A stretch of DNA of 64,000 nt from CAZTDU01 sp050248795 (GCA_050248795.1 JBFWRS010000013.1:1-64000); one strand, 5' to 3'. Counted from the stretch's first letter, positions 46,836-55,171 are shown. Numbers and translations: made by a program. Notes: a model not told the origin generated them from the letters alone.

Positions 46836-47146
46836 TGCTGCTGGTGCTGACGAACCTGCCCGACCGCGCGTCTGCCGAGAAGCTGGCCGATGCGCTGGTC
46901 GAGGTCCGCGTCGCCGCCTGCGTGAGCATCCTCGCGCCATGCCGTTCGGTCTACCGCTGGAAGGGCGCGCTGCAACGGGACGAGGAGTACCCGGTGCTGA
47001 TCAAGACGACGGCCGAGCGCTATGCCGCGCTCGAAGCGGCGATCCGCAAGCTGCATCCGTACGAACTTCCCGAAATCGTCGCGGTCCCAGTCGAACGCGG
47101 CCTGCCCGAATACCTGGCCTGGGTCGCCGAGGAAACCCGCCCCTGA
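46835..47146 (+). CDS. cutA: divalent-cation tolerance protein CutA
   Basis: A trimeric PII-like protein of 103 residues with family segments LVLTNLPDRASAEKLADALV, VAACVSILAPCRSVYRWKGA and HPYELPEIVAVPVERGLPEY. Its gene lies directly before dsbD with a one-base TGATG overlap, the same arrangement as in many proteobacteria where cutA sits next to dsbD. Confidence 0.92.
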   Translation: MLLVLTNLPDRASAEKLADALVEVRVAACVSILAPCRSVYRWKGALQRDEEYPVLIKTTAERYAALEAAIRKLHPYELPEIVAVPVERGLPEYLAWVAEETRP

Positions 47147-48720
47147 TGCGCCGCCTGCTGCTCGTCCTGCTGACCGTCTTCGCGGGGTTCGCCCACGGCC
47201 AGTTCCTCAAGCCCGCGCAGGGTGGGTCGCAGGACCTGCTCGAACCCGAGAAGGCGTTCGAGTTTTCCGCCCGCGCGCTGGACGAACGCTCGGTGGAGGT
47301 GCGCTTCCAGATCGCAGACGGCTACTACATGTACCGCGAGCGCTTCAAGTTCGCGGCACGCAACGCCGGTCTCGGTGCCGCGGAGCTGCCCGCCGGCATC
47401 CGCAAGAAGGACGAGTTCTTCGGCGACGTCGAGACCTATCGCAAGGAAGTGCGCATCCGCGTCCCAGTGGAGCACGCCGCCGGGCCGCTCGAACTGCAGG
47501 TGACCTCGCAGGGCTGCGCCGACATCGGCGTGTGCTATGCGCCGATGGACTCCACCGCGACGATCCGCCTGGCGGCATTCGGCGGCGATTCCCCCTCGCT
47601 CACGCAGGGACCACGCGTTGTCGAGCCCGAGGAGCGTGCATCGATCTTCTCCAGCGACCTGGACATTGCGCGCCTGTTCCAGGGCCATGTCGCGCTGGTG
47701 CTCGCCAGCTTCCTCGGCTTCGGCCTGCTGCTCGCGTTCACGCCCTGCGTGCTGCCAATGGTGCCCATCCTGTCCGGCATCATCGTCGGCGAAGGCAAGG
47801 GGGTGGGGAAGATGCGCGCCTTCCTGCTATCGCTTTCCTATGTGATGGGCATGGCGGTGGCCTACGCGCTCGCCGGGGTTGCCGCGGCGTATTCCGGCTC
47901 GCTGATCGCGGCGGCGCTGCAGAACGTCTGGGTGCTTACCGCGTTCGCGCTGGTGTTCGTCGCGCTCGCCGGGTCGATGTTCGGCTTCTACGAGCTGCAG
48001 TTGCCGGGCTTCCTGCGCCAGCCTCTGGCCGCCACCAGCCAGCGCCTGCCGGGCGGCAAGCTCGCGTCGGTAGCGACCATGGGCGTGTTCTCCGCCATCA
48101 TCGTCAGCCCCTGCGTCGCGGCGCCGCTTGCCGGGGCGCTCTTGTACATCAGCCAGTCGCGCGACGTGGCGCTGGGCGGCGCGGCGCTGTTCGCCATGGC
48201 GCTGGGCATGGGCATTCCGCTGCTGGTGATCGGCGTGTCCGGCGGCGCGCTGTTGCCGCGCGCCGGCCCGTGGATGAACGGCGTGAAGAAGTTCTTCGGC
48301 GTCCTGCTGCTTGCGGTGGCGGCGTGGATCGTGTCGCCGCTGTTCCTGCCGGCGCCAGACCAAAGCAAGTACATGCAGGTGGCCTCGGTCGCCGAACTCG
48401 ACGAGAAGCTGCGCGCGCCGGGCAAGCCGGTGATGCTGGATTTCTACGCCGACTGGTGCGTGTCCTGCAAGGAGATGGAGGCGTTCACGTTCTCCGATGC
48501 GCGCGTGAAGGCGAAGCTGCAGGGCATGCTGCTGCTGCAGGCCGATGTCACTGCCAACACGCCGGCGCACAAGGAACTGATGAAGCGGTTCTCGCTGTTC
48601 GGTCCGCCGGGCATCATTTTCTTCGACGCGCAGGGCCGCGAGATCCAGGGCCTGCGCGTGATCGGCTACCAGGACGCCGATCGCTTCCTGAAGACGCTGG
48701 AGCTCGCGCTCGGCCCCTAG
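47146..48720 (+). CDS. dsbD: thiol:disulfide interchange protein DsbD
   Basis: A 524-residue transmembrane reductase moving electrons from cytoplasmic thioredoxin to periplasmic DsbC/CcmG. Signal peptide (MRRLLLVLLTVFAGFAHGQ), N-terminal immunoglobulin-like domain with the Cys pair in QGCADIGVCYAP, eight-helix core with TPCVLPM and SPCVAAP, and C-terminal thioredoxin domain with DWCVSCKEM. All six redox Cys are present. It would support cytochrome c maturation for the several c-type cytochromes encoded nearby. Confidence 0.95.
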   Translation: MRRLLLVLLTVFAGFAHGQFLKPAQGGSQDLLEPEKAFEFSARALDERSVEVRFQIADGYYMYRERFKFAARNAGLGAAELPAGIRKKDEFFGDVETYRKEVRIRVPVEHAAGPLELQVTSQGCADIGVCYAPMDSTATIRLAAFGGDSPSLTQGPRVVEPEERASIFSSDLDIARLFQGHVALVLASFLGFGLLLAFTPCVLPMVPILSGIIVGEGKGVGKMRAFLLSLSYVMGMAVAYALAGVAAAYSGSLIAAALQNVWVLTAFALVFVALAGSMFGFYELQLPGFLRQPLAATSQRLPGGKLASVATMGVFSAIIVSPCVAAPLAGALLYISQSRDVALGGAALFAMALGMGIPLLVIGVSGGALLPRAGPWMNGVKKFFGVLLLAVAAWIVSPLFLPAPDQSKYMQVASVAELDEKLRAPGKPVMLDFYADWCVSCKEMEAFTFSDARVKAKLQGMLLLQADVTANTPAHKELMKRFSLFGPPGIIFFDAQGREIQGLRVIGYQDADRFLKTLELALGP

Positions 48721-48735
48721 AAGCTGCAGCCGGCG

Positions 48736-49737
48736 CTATGCGCGCGCGAGCGCTTTCGCTGCGTCCAGCGCGAAGTAGGTGAGGATGCCGTCCGCGCCGG
48801 CGCGCTTCATGCCCAGAAGCGATTCCATGATCACGCCTTCGGCGAGCCAGCCGCGATCGACCGCGCCGCGCAGCATCGAGTATTCGCCCGATACCTGGTA
48901 CACGTAGGTCGGCGCCTTGAACTCGTCCTTTACACGCCGCACGATGTCCAGGTACGGCATGCCCGGCTTCACCATCACCATGTCGGCGCCCTCGGCGAGG
49001 TCCAGGCCGACTTCCCACAACGCCTCGTCGGAGTTGCCGGGGTCCATCTGGTAGGTCTTCTTGTCGCCCTTGCCGAGGTTGGCGGCCGAGCCCACCGCGT
49101 CGCGGAACGGTCCGTAGAAGCCCGAGGCGTATTTCGCCGAGTACGCCATGATCTTCGTGTGAATGTGCCCTGCCTTCTCCAGCGCCTGCCGGATGCGGCC
49201 GATGCGGCCGTCCATCATGTCCGAGGGCGCGACGATATCGACGCCGGCATTCGCCTGGCAGAGCGCCTGCTTTTCCAACACCCGCAGCGTGACGTCGTTG
49301 AGGATGTAGCCGGAACGGTCGGTGACGCCGTCCTGGCCGTGCGAGGTGTACGGATCGAGCGCGACGTCGGTCATCACGCCCAGCTCGGGGAAGCGCTTCT
49401 TCAGCGCTGCGACCACGCGCGGCACCAGCCCCTTCGGATTGAACGCTTCGCGCCCGTCCAGCGTCTTCAGGCGCTGGTTCACCACCGGGAACAGCGCGAT
49501 CACCGGGATGCGCAGCTTCAGGCACTGTTCGGCGACCGGCAGCAGGTGGTCCAGGCTCAGTCGCTCGACACCGGGCATCGACGCCACTTTCTCGCGACGG
49601 CCCTTGCCGTCGAGGACGAAGACCGGGTAGATCAGGTCGTCCGCGGTGAGTACCGACTCGCGCATCAGGCGCCGCGAGAAATCGTTCCGCCGCATGCGCC
49701 GCATGCGGACCGATGGAAAAGCGCCGTAGACGTTCAT
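48736..49737 (-). CDS. hemB: delta-aminolevulinic acid dehydratase
   Basis: A 333-residue enzyme joining two 5-aminolevulinate molecules to porphobilinogen for heme. Family segments: YPVFVLDGKGRREKVASMPG, KIMAYSAKYASGFYGPFRDA (first Schiff-base Lys) and DMVMVKPGMPYLDIVRRVKD (second Lys). VYQVSGEYSML follows. The ATG at 49737 (MNVYGAFPSVRMRRMR) fits homologues; an upstream in-frame ATG at 49824 would add residues across the sRNA region. A TATAAA-like -10 element precedes it on the - strand near 49745-49757. Confidence 0.93.
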   Translation of the reverse strand: MNVYGAFPSVRMRRMRRNDFSRRLMRESVLTADDLIYPVFVLDGKGRREKVASMPGVERLSLDHLLPVAEQCLKLRIPVIALFPVVNQRLKTLDGREAFNPKGLVPRVVAALKKRFPELGVMTDVALDPYTSHGQDGVTDRSGYILNDVTLRVLEKQALCQANAGVDIVAPSDMMDGRIGRIRQALEKAGHIHTKIMAYSAKYASGFYGPFRDAVGSAANLGKGDKKTYQMDPGNSDEALWEVGLDLAEGADMVMVKPGMPYLDIVRRVKDEFKAPTYVYQVSGEYSMLRGAVDRGWLAEGVIMESLLGMKRAGADGILTYFALDAAKALARA

Positions 49738-49779
49738 CTGGTTGATTTTTATAAAGTATTCGCCGCACCCCGGCGATGG

Positions 49780-49807
49780 GGAACTTTCCCGATGGGAAGA
49801 TATCTTA
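49780..49807 (+). promoter_or_regulatory. sigma-E/AlgU-like promoter, candidate sRNA
   Basis: GGAACTT (49780-49786), 16 bases, then TCTTA (49803-49807). This matches the RpoE/AlgU-type -35 element and spacing, with a less perfect -10. It points right, away from hemB, toward the candidate sRNA. No annotated + strand gene lies behind it for 750 bases, so it must serve a short transcript. Confidence 0.5.
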
Positions 49808-49811
49808 TCTA

Positions 49812-49917
49812 CAGACGGTTTCATTCGTCTCCCGCTTCTCCTCCCTGAGCGGGATGCCTTGACTCTACGTTAAGGCATTCAACCCCCGGTTTGTATCCCC
49901 TTACCGGGGGTTTCTTT
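49812..49917 (+). ncRNA. candidate small RNA (ErsA/Spot 42 position)
   Basis: A predicted transcript of about 105 nt with four consecutive hairpins: 49813-49817 with 49826-49830 (5 bp); 49831-49836 with 49848-49853 (6 bp), whose loop reads TCTCCTCCCTG, complementary to Shine-Dalgarno GGAGG; 49854-49860 with 49872-49878 (7 bp); and the terminator 49881-49890 with 49903-49912 (10 bp) plus T-tract. It starts after a sigma-E-like promoter. In Pseudomonas and enterics, ErsA and Spot 42 lie next to engB at the same place, and ErsA depends on AlgU. Sequence homology was not established. Confidence 0.55.
49881..49917 (+). terminator. intrinsic terminator of candidate sRNA
   Basis: AACCCCCGGT pairs perfectly with ACCGGGGGTT across a 12-base loop, followed by TCTTTT on the + strand. 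On the - strand no T-run follows, so its direction is rightward. It overlaps the last codons of engB, which runs oppositely. Confidence 0.75.
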
Positions 49918-50497
49918 TGTCCTCGGCCGACAGCCATTCGAGCAGCCTTGCGCGGGTTTCCTCGACGCCGGTGCGGTCGACGCTGGAGAACAGTATCGCC
50001 TCGCCGACGCGCGATTGCGCGAGCTTCAGTACCGCCGCGGCATCGCGGCGCGTCAGCTTGTCGCATTTCGACAGCAGCGCGAGGACGCGTACGCCGACCG
50101 GCCGCAGCCAGTCGATGAGGTGCACATCGTGAGGCTTGAACGGGTGACGGGCATCCATGATGATCACCACGCCGACGAGCGTGCTGCGCGATGCGAGGTA
50201 GCCGCCGGCGAGCTGGTCCCATTCCTGGCGCACCGCGTCCGGTACCTTGGCATAGCCGTAGCCCGGCAGGTCGACCAGCACGGCGTCCTCGCCCACCGAG
50301 AAGAAGTTCAGTGTCTGCGTGCGGCCGGGTGTTTTGCTGAAGTAGGCGAGACGCTTGCGACCCGCAAGCGCATTCAGTGCGCTGGACTTGCCCACGTTCG
50401 AGCGTCCCGCGAAGGCGATCTCCGGCGCGCCTTCGGGCGGCAGGTCGGCAAGTTTCGCCACCGAGGTCATGAATGCCGCGCTCGCGAACGGATTCAT
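49901..50497 (-). CDS. engB: ribosome biogenesis GTPase EngB (YsxC/YihA)
   Basis: A GTPase of 198 residues needed for large-subunit ribosome assembly. G1 GRSNVGKSS, G2 TPGRTQTLNFFSV, G3 DLPGYGYAKV, G4 SKCDKLTRRD. Stop codon lies inside the convergent terminator hairpin. Divergent from the cytochrome c4 gene, the same engB-cc4 pairing as in Pseudomonas. Confidence 0.94.
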   Translation of the reverse strand: MNPFASAAFMTSVAKLADLPPEGAPEIAFAGRSNVGKSSALNALAGRKRLAYFSKTPGRTQTLNFFSVGEDAVLVDLPGYGYAKVPDAVRQEWDQLAGGYLASRSTLVGVVIIMDARHPFKPHDVHLIDWLRPVGVRVLALLSKCDKLTRRDAAAVLKLAQSRVGEAILFSSVDRTGVEETRARLLEWLSAEDKRNPR

Positions 50498-50560
50498 GGC
50501 TGCTGAAACCCGGAATTTCTAATAAAATCGCGGCTTTCCGGGAATCTTGGGAGTTCATTC
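50498..50560. promoter_or_regulatory. divergent engB / cytochrome c4 intergenic region
   Basis: The 63-base region contains the AT-rich TAATAAAAT, a possible -10 element in otherwise GC-rich DNA, flanked by CCCGGA and TCCGGG inverted repeats. No clear -35 was found. It must hold the promoters of both genes. Confidence 0.3.
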
Positions 50561-51193
50561 ATGCTTCGACAACTGGCACTGGCTGCCGGTATCGCGTTGT
50601 GCTGGTCCGGCATTGTGCAGGCACAGGCGGCCAAGCCGGACCCGGCAAAGGGGCAAACCATCGCGCAGCAGGTCTGCGCCGCGTGCCACGCTGTCGACGG
50701 CAACAGCCCGACCTCGGCCAACCCACACCTGGCAGGACAGTTTCCCGAATACCTGGCGAAGCAGCTGAGGAACTTCAAGGCCCAGAGCGGCAAGAAGGCC
50801 GAGCGCGAAAACGCAATCATGGCCGGCATGGTCGCAAATCTTTCGCCGGAAGACATGAAAAATCTCGCGGCCTACTATGCGGGCCAGCGGTTGAAGCCGG
50901 CGCCGGCGAAGGACAGCAAGCTCGCGGCAGAAGGCCAGAAGCTCTATCGCGGCGGCAATCTCGCCACGGGCGTCGCGGCCTGCGCCGGATGCCACGGACC
51001 CGATGGCGCAGGCATGCCGAGCCAGTATCCGCGCATCGCCGGCCAGTATGCCGAATACACCGAGCTGCAATTGAAAGCCTTCCGGTCCGGTGCGCGTGCC
51101 AATGATCCGGGCGGCATGATGCGCGGCGTCGCCGCGCGCATGACCGATGCCGAGATCAGGGCGGTGGCGGAGTACGTCGCCGGACTGCGCTAG
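50561..51193 (+). CDS. diheme cytochrome c4
   Basis: A periplasmic cytochrome of 210 residues with signal peptide to about AQA. Two similar domains each carry a heme site: CAACH (about 39-43) and CAGCH (about 140-144), with Met ligands in later NAIMAGM and GGMMRG segments. Cytochrome c4 carries electrons to terminal oxidases. Divergent from engB and 49 bases before the b561 gene. Confidence 0.92.
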   Translation: MLRQLALAAGIALCWSGIVQAQAAKPDPAKGQTIAQQVCAACHAVDGNSPTSANPHLAGQFPEYLAKQLRNFKAQSGKKAERENAIMAGMVANLSPEDMKNLAAYYAGQRLKPAPAKDSKLAAEGQKLYRGGNLATGVAACAGCHGPDGAGMPSQYPRIAGQYAEYTELQLKAFRSGARANDPGGMMRGVAARMTDAEIRAVAEYVAGLR

Positions 51194-51242
51194 GGGGCGG
51201 AATACGCCGACGCATCCCGCTGTATACGAGGGGGTGCACGCG

Positions 51243-51914
51243 ATGAACGAGCAGCCTGTGAAGGTCTGGGACGCGCCGGTGCGGCTGTTTCACTGGCTGC
51301 TGGTCGCGGCCCTGGCGGTGCTGTTCGTCAGCGGCAAAGTCGGCGGAAACCTGATGCTGTATCACGTCTACGCCGGCTATACCGTGCTGGCGCTGGTCAT
51401 CTTCCGCATCCTGTGGGGATTCGCCGGTAGCACCCACGCCCTGTTCGCCAGTTTCCTCGCCGGCCCCTCGCGTTGCATCGCATTCGCGCGACGACTGTTC
51501 AGCCGTGAACCGGCGCCGTTCGCGGGCCACAATCCGCTCGGCGGCTGGATGGTGCTGCTGCTGCTGGTCGCGCTGCTCGCGCAGGCAGGCACCGGCCTGT
51601 TCTCGAACGACGACATCGCGCTGGAAGGCCCGCTGTACGGGCTGGTTTCCAAGGAGCTCTCCGACCGGCTGACCAGTTTTCACCGCCTCAATGCAGACAT
51701 CCTGCTGGTCCTGTCCGGCGTGCACGTCGTGGCGGTACTGTTCCACCTGCTGGTGAAGAAGGAAAACCTGGTCGCGCCGATGTTCACTGGCGTCAAGCAG
51801 CTGCCACCGGAGATCGCGGCGCAGCCCGCGCGTTTCGTCAGCAGCTGGCGGGCGCTGGCGGTATTCGTCGCGGCGATCGGCGCCGTATACCTGATCGTGA
51901 ATCGTTCAACCTGA
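51243..51914 (+). CDS. cytochrome b561-type membrane protein
   Basis: A four-helix di-heme b protein, 223 residues. Heme His candidates are in LFHWLLVAA, YHVYAGYTVL, SFHRLNADI and SGVHVVAVLFHLL. This subtype reduces a periplasmic partner, here most likely the cytochrome c' encoded 10 bases downstream. GGAATAC-N16-GTATAC upstream (51199-51227) might be an ECF-type promoter. Confidence 0.88.
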   Translation: MNEQPVKVWDAPVRLFHWLLVAALAVLFVSGKVGGNLMLYHVYAGYTVLALVIFRILWGFAGSTHALFASFLAGPSRCIAFARRLFSREPAPFAGHNPLGGWMVLLLLVALLAQAGTGLFSNDDIALEGPLYGLVSKELSDRLTSFHRLNADILLVLSGVHVVAVLFHLLVKKENLVAPMFTGVKQLPPEIAAQPARFVSSWRALAVFVAAIGAVYLIVNRST

Positions 51915-51924
51915 GGAGATGTGC

Positions 51925-52383
51925 ATGACAATCAAAGTAGCCGCTTCCGCAGTTGCGTTGCTGATGGGCACCACGCTCGCGCTGAACGCGCAGGCGCAGC
52001 CCAAGCCTGAGGACCTGGTCAAGCAACGCAAGGCGGCGCTGACGCTGCACGGCAAGTACTTCGGACCGATCGGCGCGATGGTGCAGGGCAAGGCGCCCTA
52101 CGATGCGAAGATCGTGGCGCGAAACGCCGCCTATCTCGCGGTGCTTTCCGAGATGCCCTGGGACGGCTTTGCCGCCAGCACGGAAGGCGTGAAGGACACC
52201 AGGGCGAAGCCCGAGATCTACAAGGAGAGGGCGAAGTTCGACAAGGCGGCGATGGACATGAGGGACGCCGTGGCGAAGCTGAACGCCGCCGCCAAGTCCG
52301 GCGACGAGGGCGCGGTGAAGGCTGCGTTCGGCGCCACCGGAAAGACCTGCAAGGCGTGTCACGACGCCTATCGCAAGGACTGA
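51925..52383 (+). CDS. cytochrome c'
   Basis: A periplasmic four-helix-bundle cytochrome of 152 residues. Signal peptide ends ALNAQAQ; the heme is attached near the C-terminus at CKACHDAYRKD, typical of cytochrome c'. It has a five-coordinate heme able to bind NO, and is linked with nitrosative or redox stress. GAGGAG is 6 bases before the ATG at 51925, so the in-frame ATG at 51919 is less likely. Confidence 0.9.
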   Translation: MTIKVAASAVALLMGTTLALNAQAQPKPEDLVKQRKAALTLHGKYFGPIGAMVQGKAPYDAKIVARNAAYLAVLSEMPWDGFAASTEGVKDTRAKPEIYKERAKFDKAAMDMRDAVAKLNAAAKSGDEGAVKAAFGATGKTCKACHDAYRKD

Positions 52384-52411
52384 ACGAAACCCGGGCGGCT
52401 AGCCCGGCAAC

Positions 52412-52912
52412 ATGATCGAGTCCGCCCAGATCGTACTGGTGATCCCGCGCCTGCGCCGTTACGCGCGGGCGCTCACCGGCGAGCGCATATCCGCCGACGA
52501 CCTGGTGCAGGACACGCTCGAGCGGGCGTGGCGGAAGATGCACCTGTTCCGCACCGGCACCGACCTGCGGGCATGGCTGTTCACGGTGATGCACAACGTC
52601 TACGTGAACCAGGTGCGCACCGGACGGCTTGCCGTCGTCGATGGCGAGGACCTGGCCGAGATTCCCGAGCGCGCCGGCGAAGCCGATGGCCTCGCGATGC
52701 GGGACCTCGACCGCGCGATCGCGTGCCTGCCGGACGAGCAGCGCGAGGTGCTGCTGCTGGTCGCGCTCGAGGACATGACATACGACGAGGCGGCGCGCGC
52801 GCTGGACGTACCGATCGGCACGGTGATGTCGCGGCTGTCGCGTGCGCGCGAGAAGCTGCGCGCGATGATGCAGGGCCTGCCCGCGGCGTCAAAGCTGCAC
52901 GTGGTGAAGTGA
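52412..52912 (+). CDS. ECF-family RNA polymerase sigma factor
   Basis: A 166-residue sigma factor. Region 2 (about 8-72) has RYARALTGERISADDLVQDT and AWLFTVMHNVYVNQVR. Region 4 (about 105-155) has LPDEQREVLLLVALEDMTYD and VPIGTVMSRLSRAREKLRAM. The anti-sigma gene follows 2 bases downstream. Position between cytochrome genes and msrPQ suggests it responds to periplasmic redox or oxidant stress. Confidence 0.9.
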   Translation: MIESAQIVLVIPRLRRYARALTGERISADDLVQDTLERAWRKMHLFRTGTDLRAWLFTVMHNVYVNQVRTGRLAVVDGEDLAEIPERAGEADGLAMRDLDRAIACLPDEQREVLLLVALEDMTYDEAARALDVPIGTVMSRLSRAREKLRAMMQGLPAASKLHVVK

Positions 52913-52914
52913 CG

Positions 52915-53592
52915 ATGGCGAGATTCGATGAAACCGAAGGCGATCTGAACGTGCTGTCGCAGGCCTTGCACGAGCGCTATGACGCGGTGCTGGACGAAGC
53001 GGTACCGGAGCGGCTGTTGCGGGCTGCCAGGCCGCGCCTGCGACGCTTCGCGCTCGCGGCCGGCTGGGTCGTACTGGGTGCTGCGGTCGGCGTGGTCACC
53101 GGCTGGCAGCTGCATTCCGCGCGGCAGGCGCCGGTGGTGCAGGCGCAGGGTGAGGTCGGCGCCTTCGTGCGCCGGGCCGCCGTCGCGCACGCAACCTATT
53201 CGCCCGAGGTACGCCATCCGGTGGAGGTAGCCGCGGACCAGGAGGCACACCTGGTCGCGTGGCTGTCCAAGCGCCTGGGTGCGACGGTGCGTGCGCCGAA
53301 GCTGGACAGCGTGGGCTACAGCCTGGTGGGTGGACGCCTGCTTCCAGGCGATGCGGGCCGCCCGGTGGCGCAGTTCATGTACCAGTGCAAGCAGGGAACC
53401 CGCATCACGCTGTATGTGCGCACCGACGCGCGCAACAGTGGTGACACCGCGTTCCGCTTTTCTTCCGAGGGCAATGTCCGCGTGTTCTACTGGATAGATC
53501 GCAGCTTCGGCTACGCGGTCTCGTCCGCGGACGTCAGCAAGGATACGCTGCTGAAGGTCGCGACCGCGGCTTACGGCCAGTTGAACCCGTAA
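52915..53592 (+). CDS. anti-sigma factor, single-helix membrane protein
   Basis: A 225-residue protein: cytoplasmic N-terminus (1-44) with a short helix, no zinc-finger HxxxCxxC, one membrane helix (LAAGWVVLGAAVGVVTGWQL, about 45-65), and a periplasmic domain with GYSLVGGRLLPGDAGRPVAQ and a single Cys (MYQCKQGTRI). Placement after the sigma gene implies it sequesters it. The matching family was not named. Confidence 0.8.
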   Translation: MARFDETEGDLNVLSQALHERYDAVLDEAVPERLLRAARPRLRRFALAAGWVVLGAAVGVVTGWQLHSARQAPVVQAQGEVGAFVRRAAVAHATYSPEVRHPVEVAADQEAHLVAWLSKRLGATVRAPKLDSVGYSLVGGRLLPGDAGRPVAQFMYQCKQGTRITLYVRTDARNSGDTAFRFSSEGNVRVFYWIDRSFGYAVSSADVSKDTLLKVATAAYGQLNP

Positions 53593-53639
53593 GCTCGCCG
53601 CGGCCCGGCCGACTAACGGCCGTTAACCGGAGATCCCGC

Positions 53640-54593
53640 ATGCTGATCAGGACCCCCGCCGACCTCCTGCCATCGGAGATCACGCCTCGCGAGCTGTACC
53701 AGCGCCGCAGGGAATTCCTCAAGCGGGCGGCCGCGCTCGGCCTGGCGGGCTCGATCCTGCCGCCCTCTCTGGCGCAGAAACCCGCCGCGGCGAAGCTGCC
53801 GGGCAGGCCCAGCCCCTTCAGCGCGAAGGACAAGCTCACGCCCTACAAGGACGTGACGACCTACAACAACTTCTACGAGTTCGGCACCGACAAGCACGAG
53901 CCGGCACAGTTCGCCCATCGCATGAAGACACGGCCGTGGAGCGTGATGGTCGAAGGCGAGGTAGGCAAGCCCGGGCCGATGAACATCGAAGACCTGCTGG
54001 CGATGGCGCCGATGGAGGAGCGCATCTACCGCATGCGCTGCGTCGAAGGCTGGTCGATGGTGATCCCGTGGGTAGGCTATCCGCTGTCGGCGCTCATCAA
54101 GCGGGTCGAGCCCACGTCGCGGGCGAAGTTCGTCACCTTCACGACCCTGATGGATCGGGGCTCGATGCCGGGGTTGCTGACGCGGTCGCTGAAGTGGCCG
54201 TATGTCGAGGGCCTGCGCATGGACGAAGCGATGCATCCGCTGGCGATCCTGTGCTTCGGCCTGTACGGGGAAGTGCTGCCTAACCAGAACGGCGCACCGG
54301 TACGGCTGGTCGTGCCCTGGAAGTACGGCTTCAAGAGCGGCAAGTCGATCGTCAGGATCGGCTTCGTCGAGAAGCAGCCGAAGGTCTCCTGGGAGCTCGC
54401 CGCCGCGCACGAGTATGGGTTCTATTCCAACGTGAACCCGAACGTGGACCATCCGCGCTGGAGCCAGGCCACCGAGCGGCGCATCGGCGAAGACGGATTC
54501 TTCCAGCCAAAGCGAAAGACGCTGCTGTTCAACGGCTACGCGGACCAGGTCGCGAGCCTGTACGCAGGCATGGACCTGAAGAAGCACTTCTGA
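53640..54593 (+). CDS. msrP: methionine-sulfoxide reductase catalytic subunit MsrP (YedY)
   Basis: A 317-residue periplasmic molybdenum enzyme repairing oxidised Met in envelope proteins. Tat signal RRREFLKRAAALGLAG (about 22-37). Molybdopterin-coordinating Cys is C134 (YRMRCVEGWSMVIPWVGYPL). Family segments RLVVPWKYGFKSGKSIVRIG and SNVNPNVDHPRWSQATERRI. Overlaps msrQ by one base. It is 47 bases after the anti-sigma gene, suggesting an ECF-controlled regulon. Confidence 0.95.
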   Translation: MLIRTPADLLPSEITPRELYQRRREFLKRAAALGLAGSILPPSLAQKPAAAKLPGRPSPFSAKDKLTPYKDVTTYNNFYEFGTDKHEPAQFAHRMKTRPWSVMVEGEVGKPGPMNIEDLLAMAPMEERIYRMRCVEGWSMVIPWVGYPLSALIKRVEPTSRAKFVTFTTLMDRGSMPGLLTRSLKWPYVEGLRMDEAMHPLAILCFGLYGEVLPNQNGAPVRLVVPWKYGFKSGKSIVRIGFVEKQPKVSWELAAAHEYGFYSNVNPNVDHPRWSQATERRIGEDGFFQPKRKTLLFNGYADQVASLYAGMDLKKHF

Positions 54594-55171
54594 TGGCGTG
54601 GGCGAAGGCGGCGCTGTTCGCCGCCTGCCTCGCGCCGTTCGCGCGGCTCGTCGTCCTTGGCATCGGCGCCGACCTGGGCACCAACCCGGTGGAGGCGGTG
54701 ACCCGGTCCACAGGATGGTGGACGCTGTTCCTGCTGTGCGCGACGCTCGCCGTGACGCCGCTGCGCAGGGCTACCGGCTGGAACCGCCTGCTGCTGGTGC
54801 GCCGCATGCTCGGGCTGTTCACGTTCTTCTACGCCTCGCTGCACTTCGCTACCTACGTCTGGCTCGACGTGTGGTTCGACCTGGCTGCCGTGGTGAAGGA
54901 CATCGTGAAGCGTCCTTTCATCACCGTGGGATTCGCTGCTTTCGTATTGCTGCTGCCGCTTGCGGCAACCTCGACTGACTCGATGCAGCGGCGGCTCGGG
55001 CGCAACTGGCGGCGGCTGCATAGCGCCATCTACGTAGTGGCGATACTGGGGGTGCTGCACTACTGGTGGCTGGTGAAGAGCGACCTTACCGAGCCGATGC
55101 TGTTTGCGCTCGTGGTGGCGGCGCTGCTGGGCGCGCGCCTGGCGCAGTGGCCGATCCCGCGTCGTCGCTAG
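54593..55171 (+). CDS. msrQ: heme-binding subunit MsrQ (YedZ)
   Basis: A six-helix membrane b-type heme protein of 192 residues that passes quinone electrons to MsrP. Family segments: GTNPVEAVTRSTGWWTLFLL, RRMLGLFTFFYASLHFATYV and WRRLHSAIYVVAILGVLHYW, with conserved His residues. Immediately downstream of and coupled to msrP. Confidence 0.93.
   Translation: MAWAKAALFAACLAPFARLVVLGIGADLGTNPVEAVTRSTGWWTLFLLCATLAVTPLRRATGWNRLLLVRRMLGLFTFFYASLHFATYVWLDVWFDLAAVVKDIVKRPFITVGFAAFVLLLPLAATSTDSMQRRLGRNWRRLHSAIYVVAILGVLHYWWLVKSDLTEPMLFALVVAALLGARLAQWPIPRRR

Noticed and set aside
49738..49824. Upstream in-frame ATG at 49824 for hemB, adding 29 residues
   Set aside because: The extra residues do not resemble HemB and would cross the sRNA promoter region; MNVYGAFPSVRMRR matches the family N-terminus.
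49881..49917. Hairpin considered as terminator for engB on the minus strand
   Set aside because: The T-run is on the plus-strand side only; on the minus strand the hairpin overlaps engB's last codons and lacks a following T-tract.
53614..53625. TAACGGCCGTTA palindrome before msrP considered as an operator
   Set aside because: Short, GC-rich, single copy and directly beside the ribosome binding region; no second site or matching motif elsewhere in the cluster.
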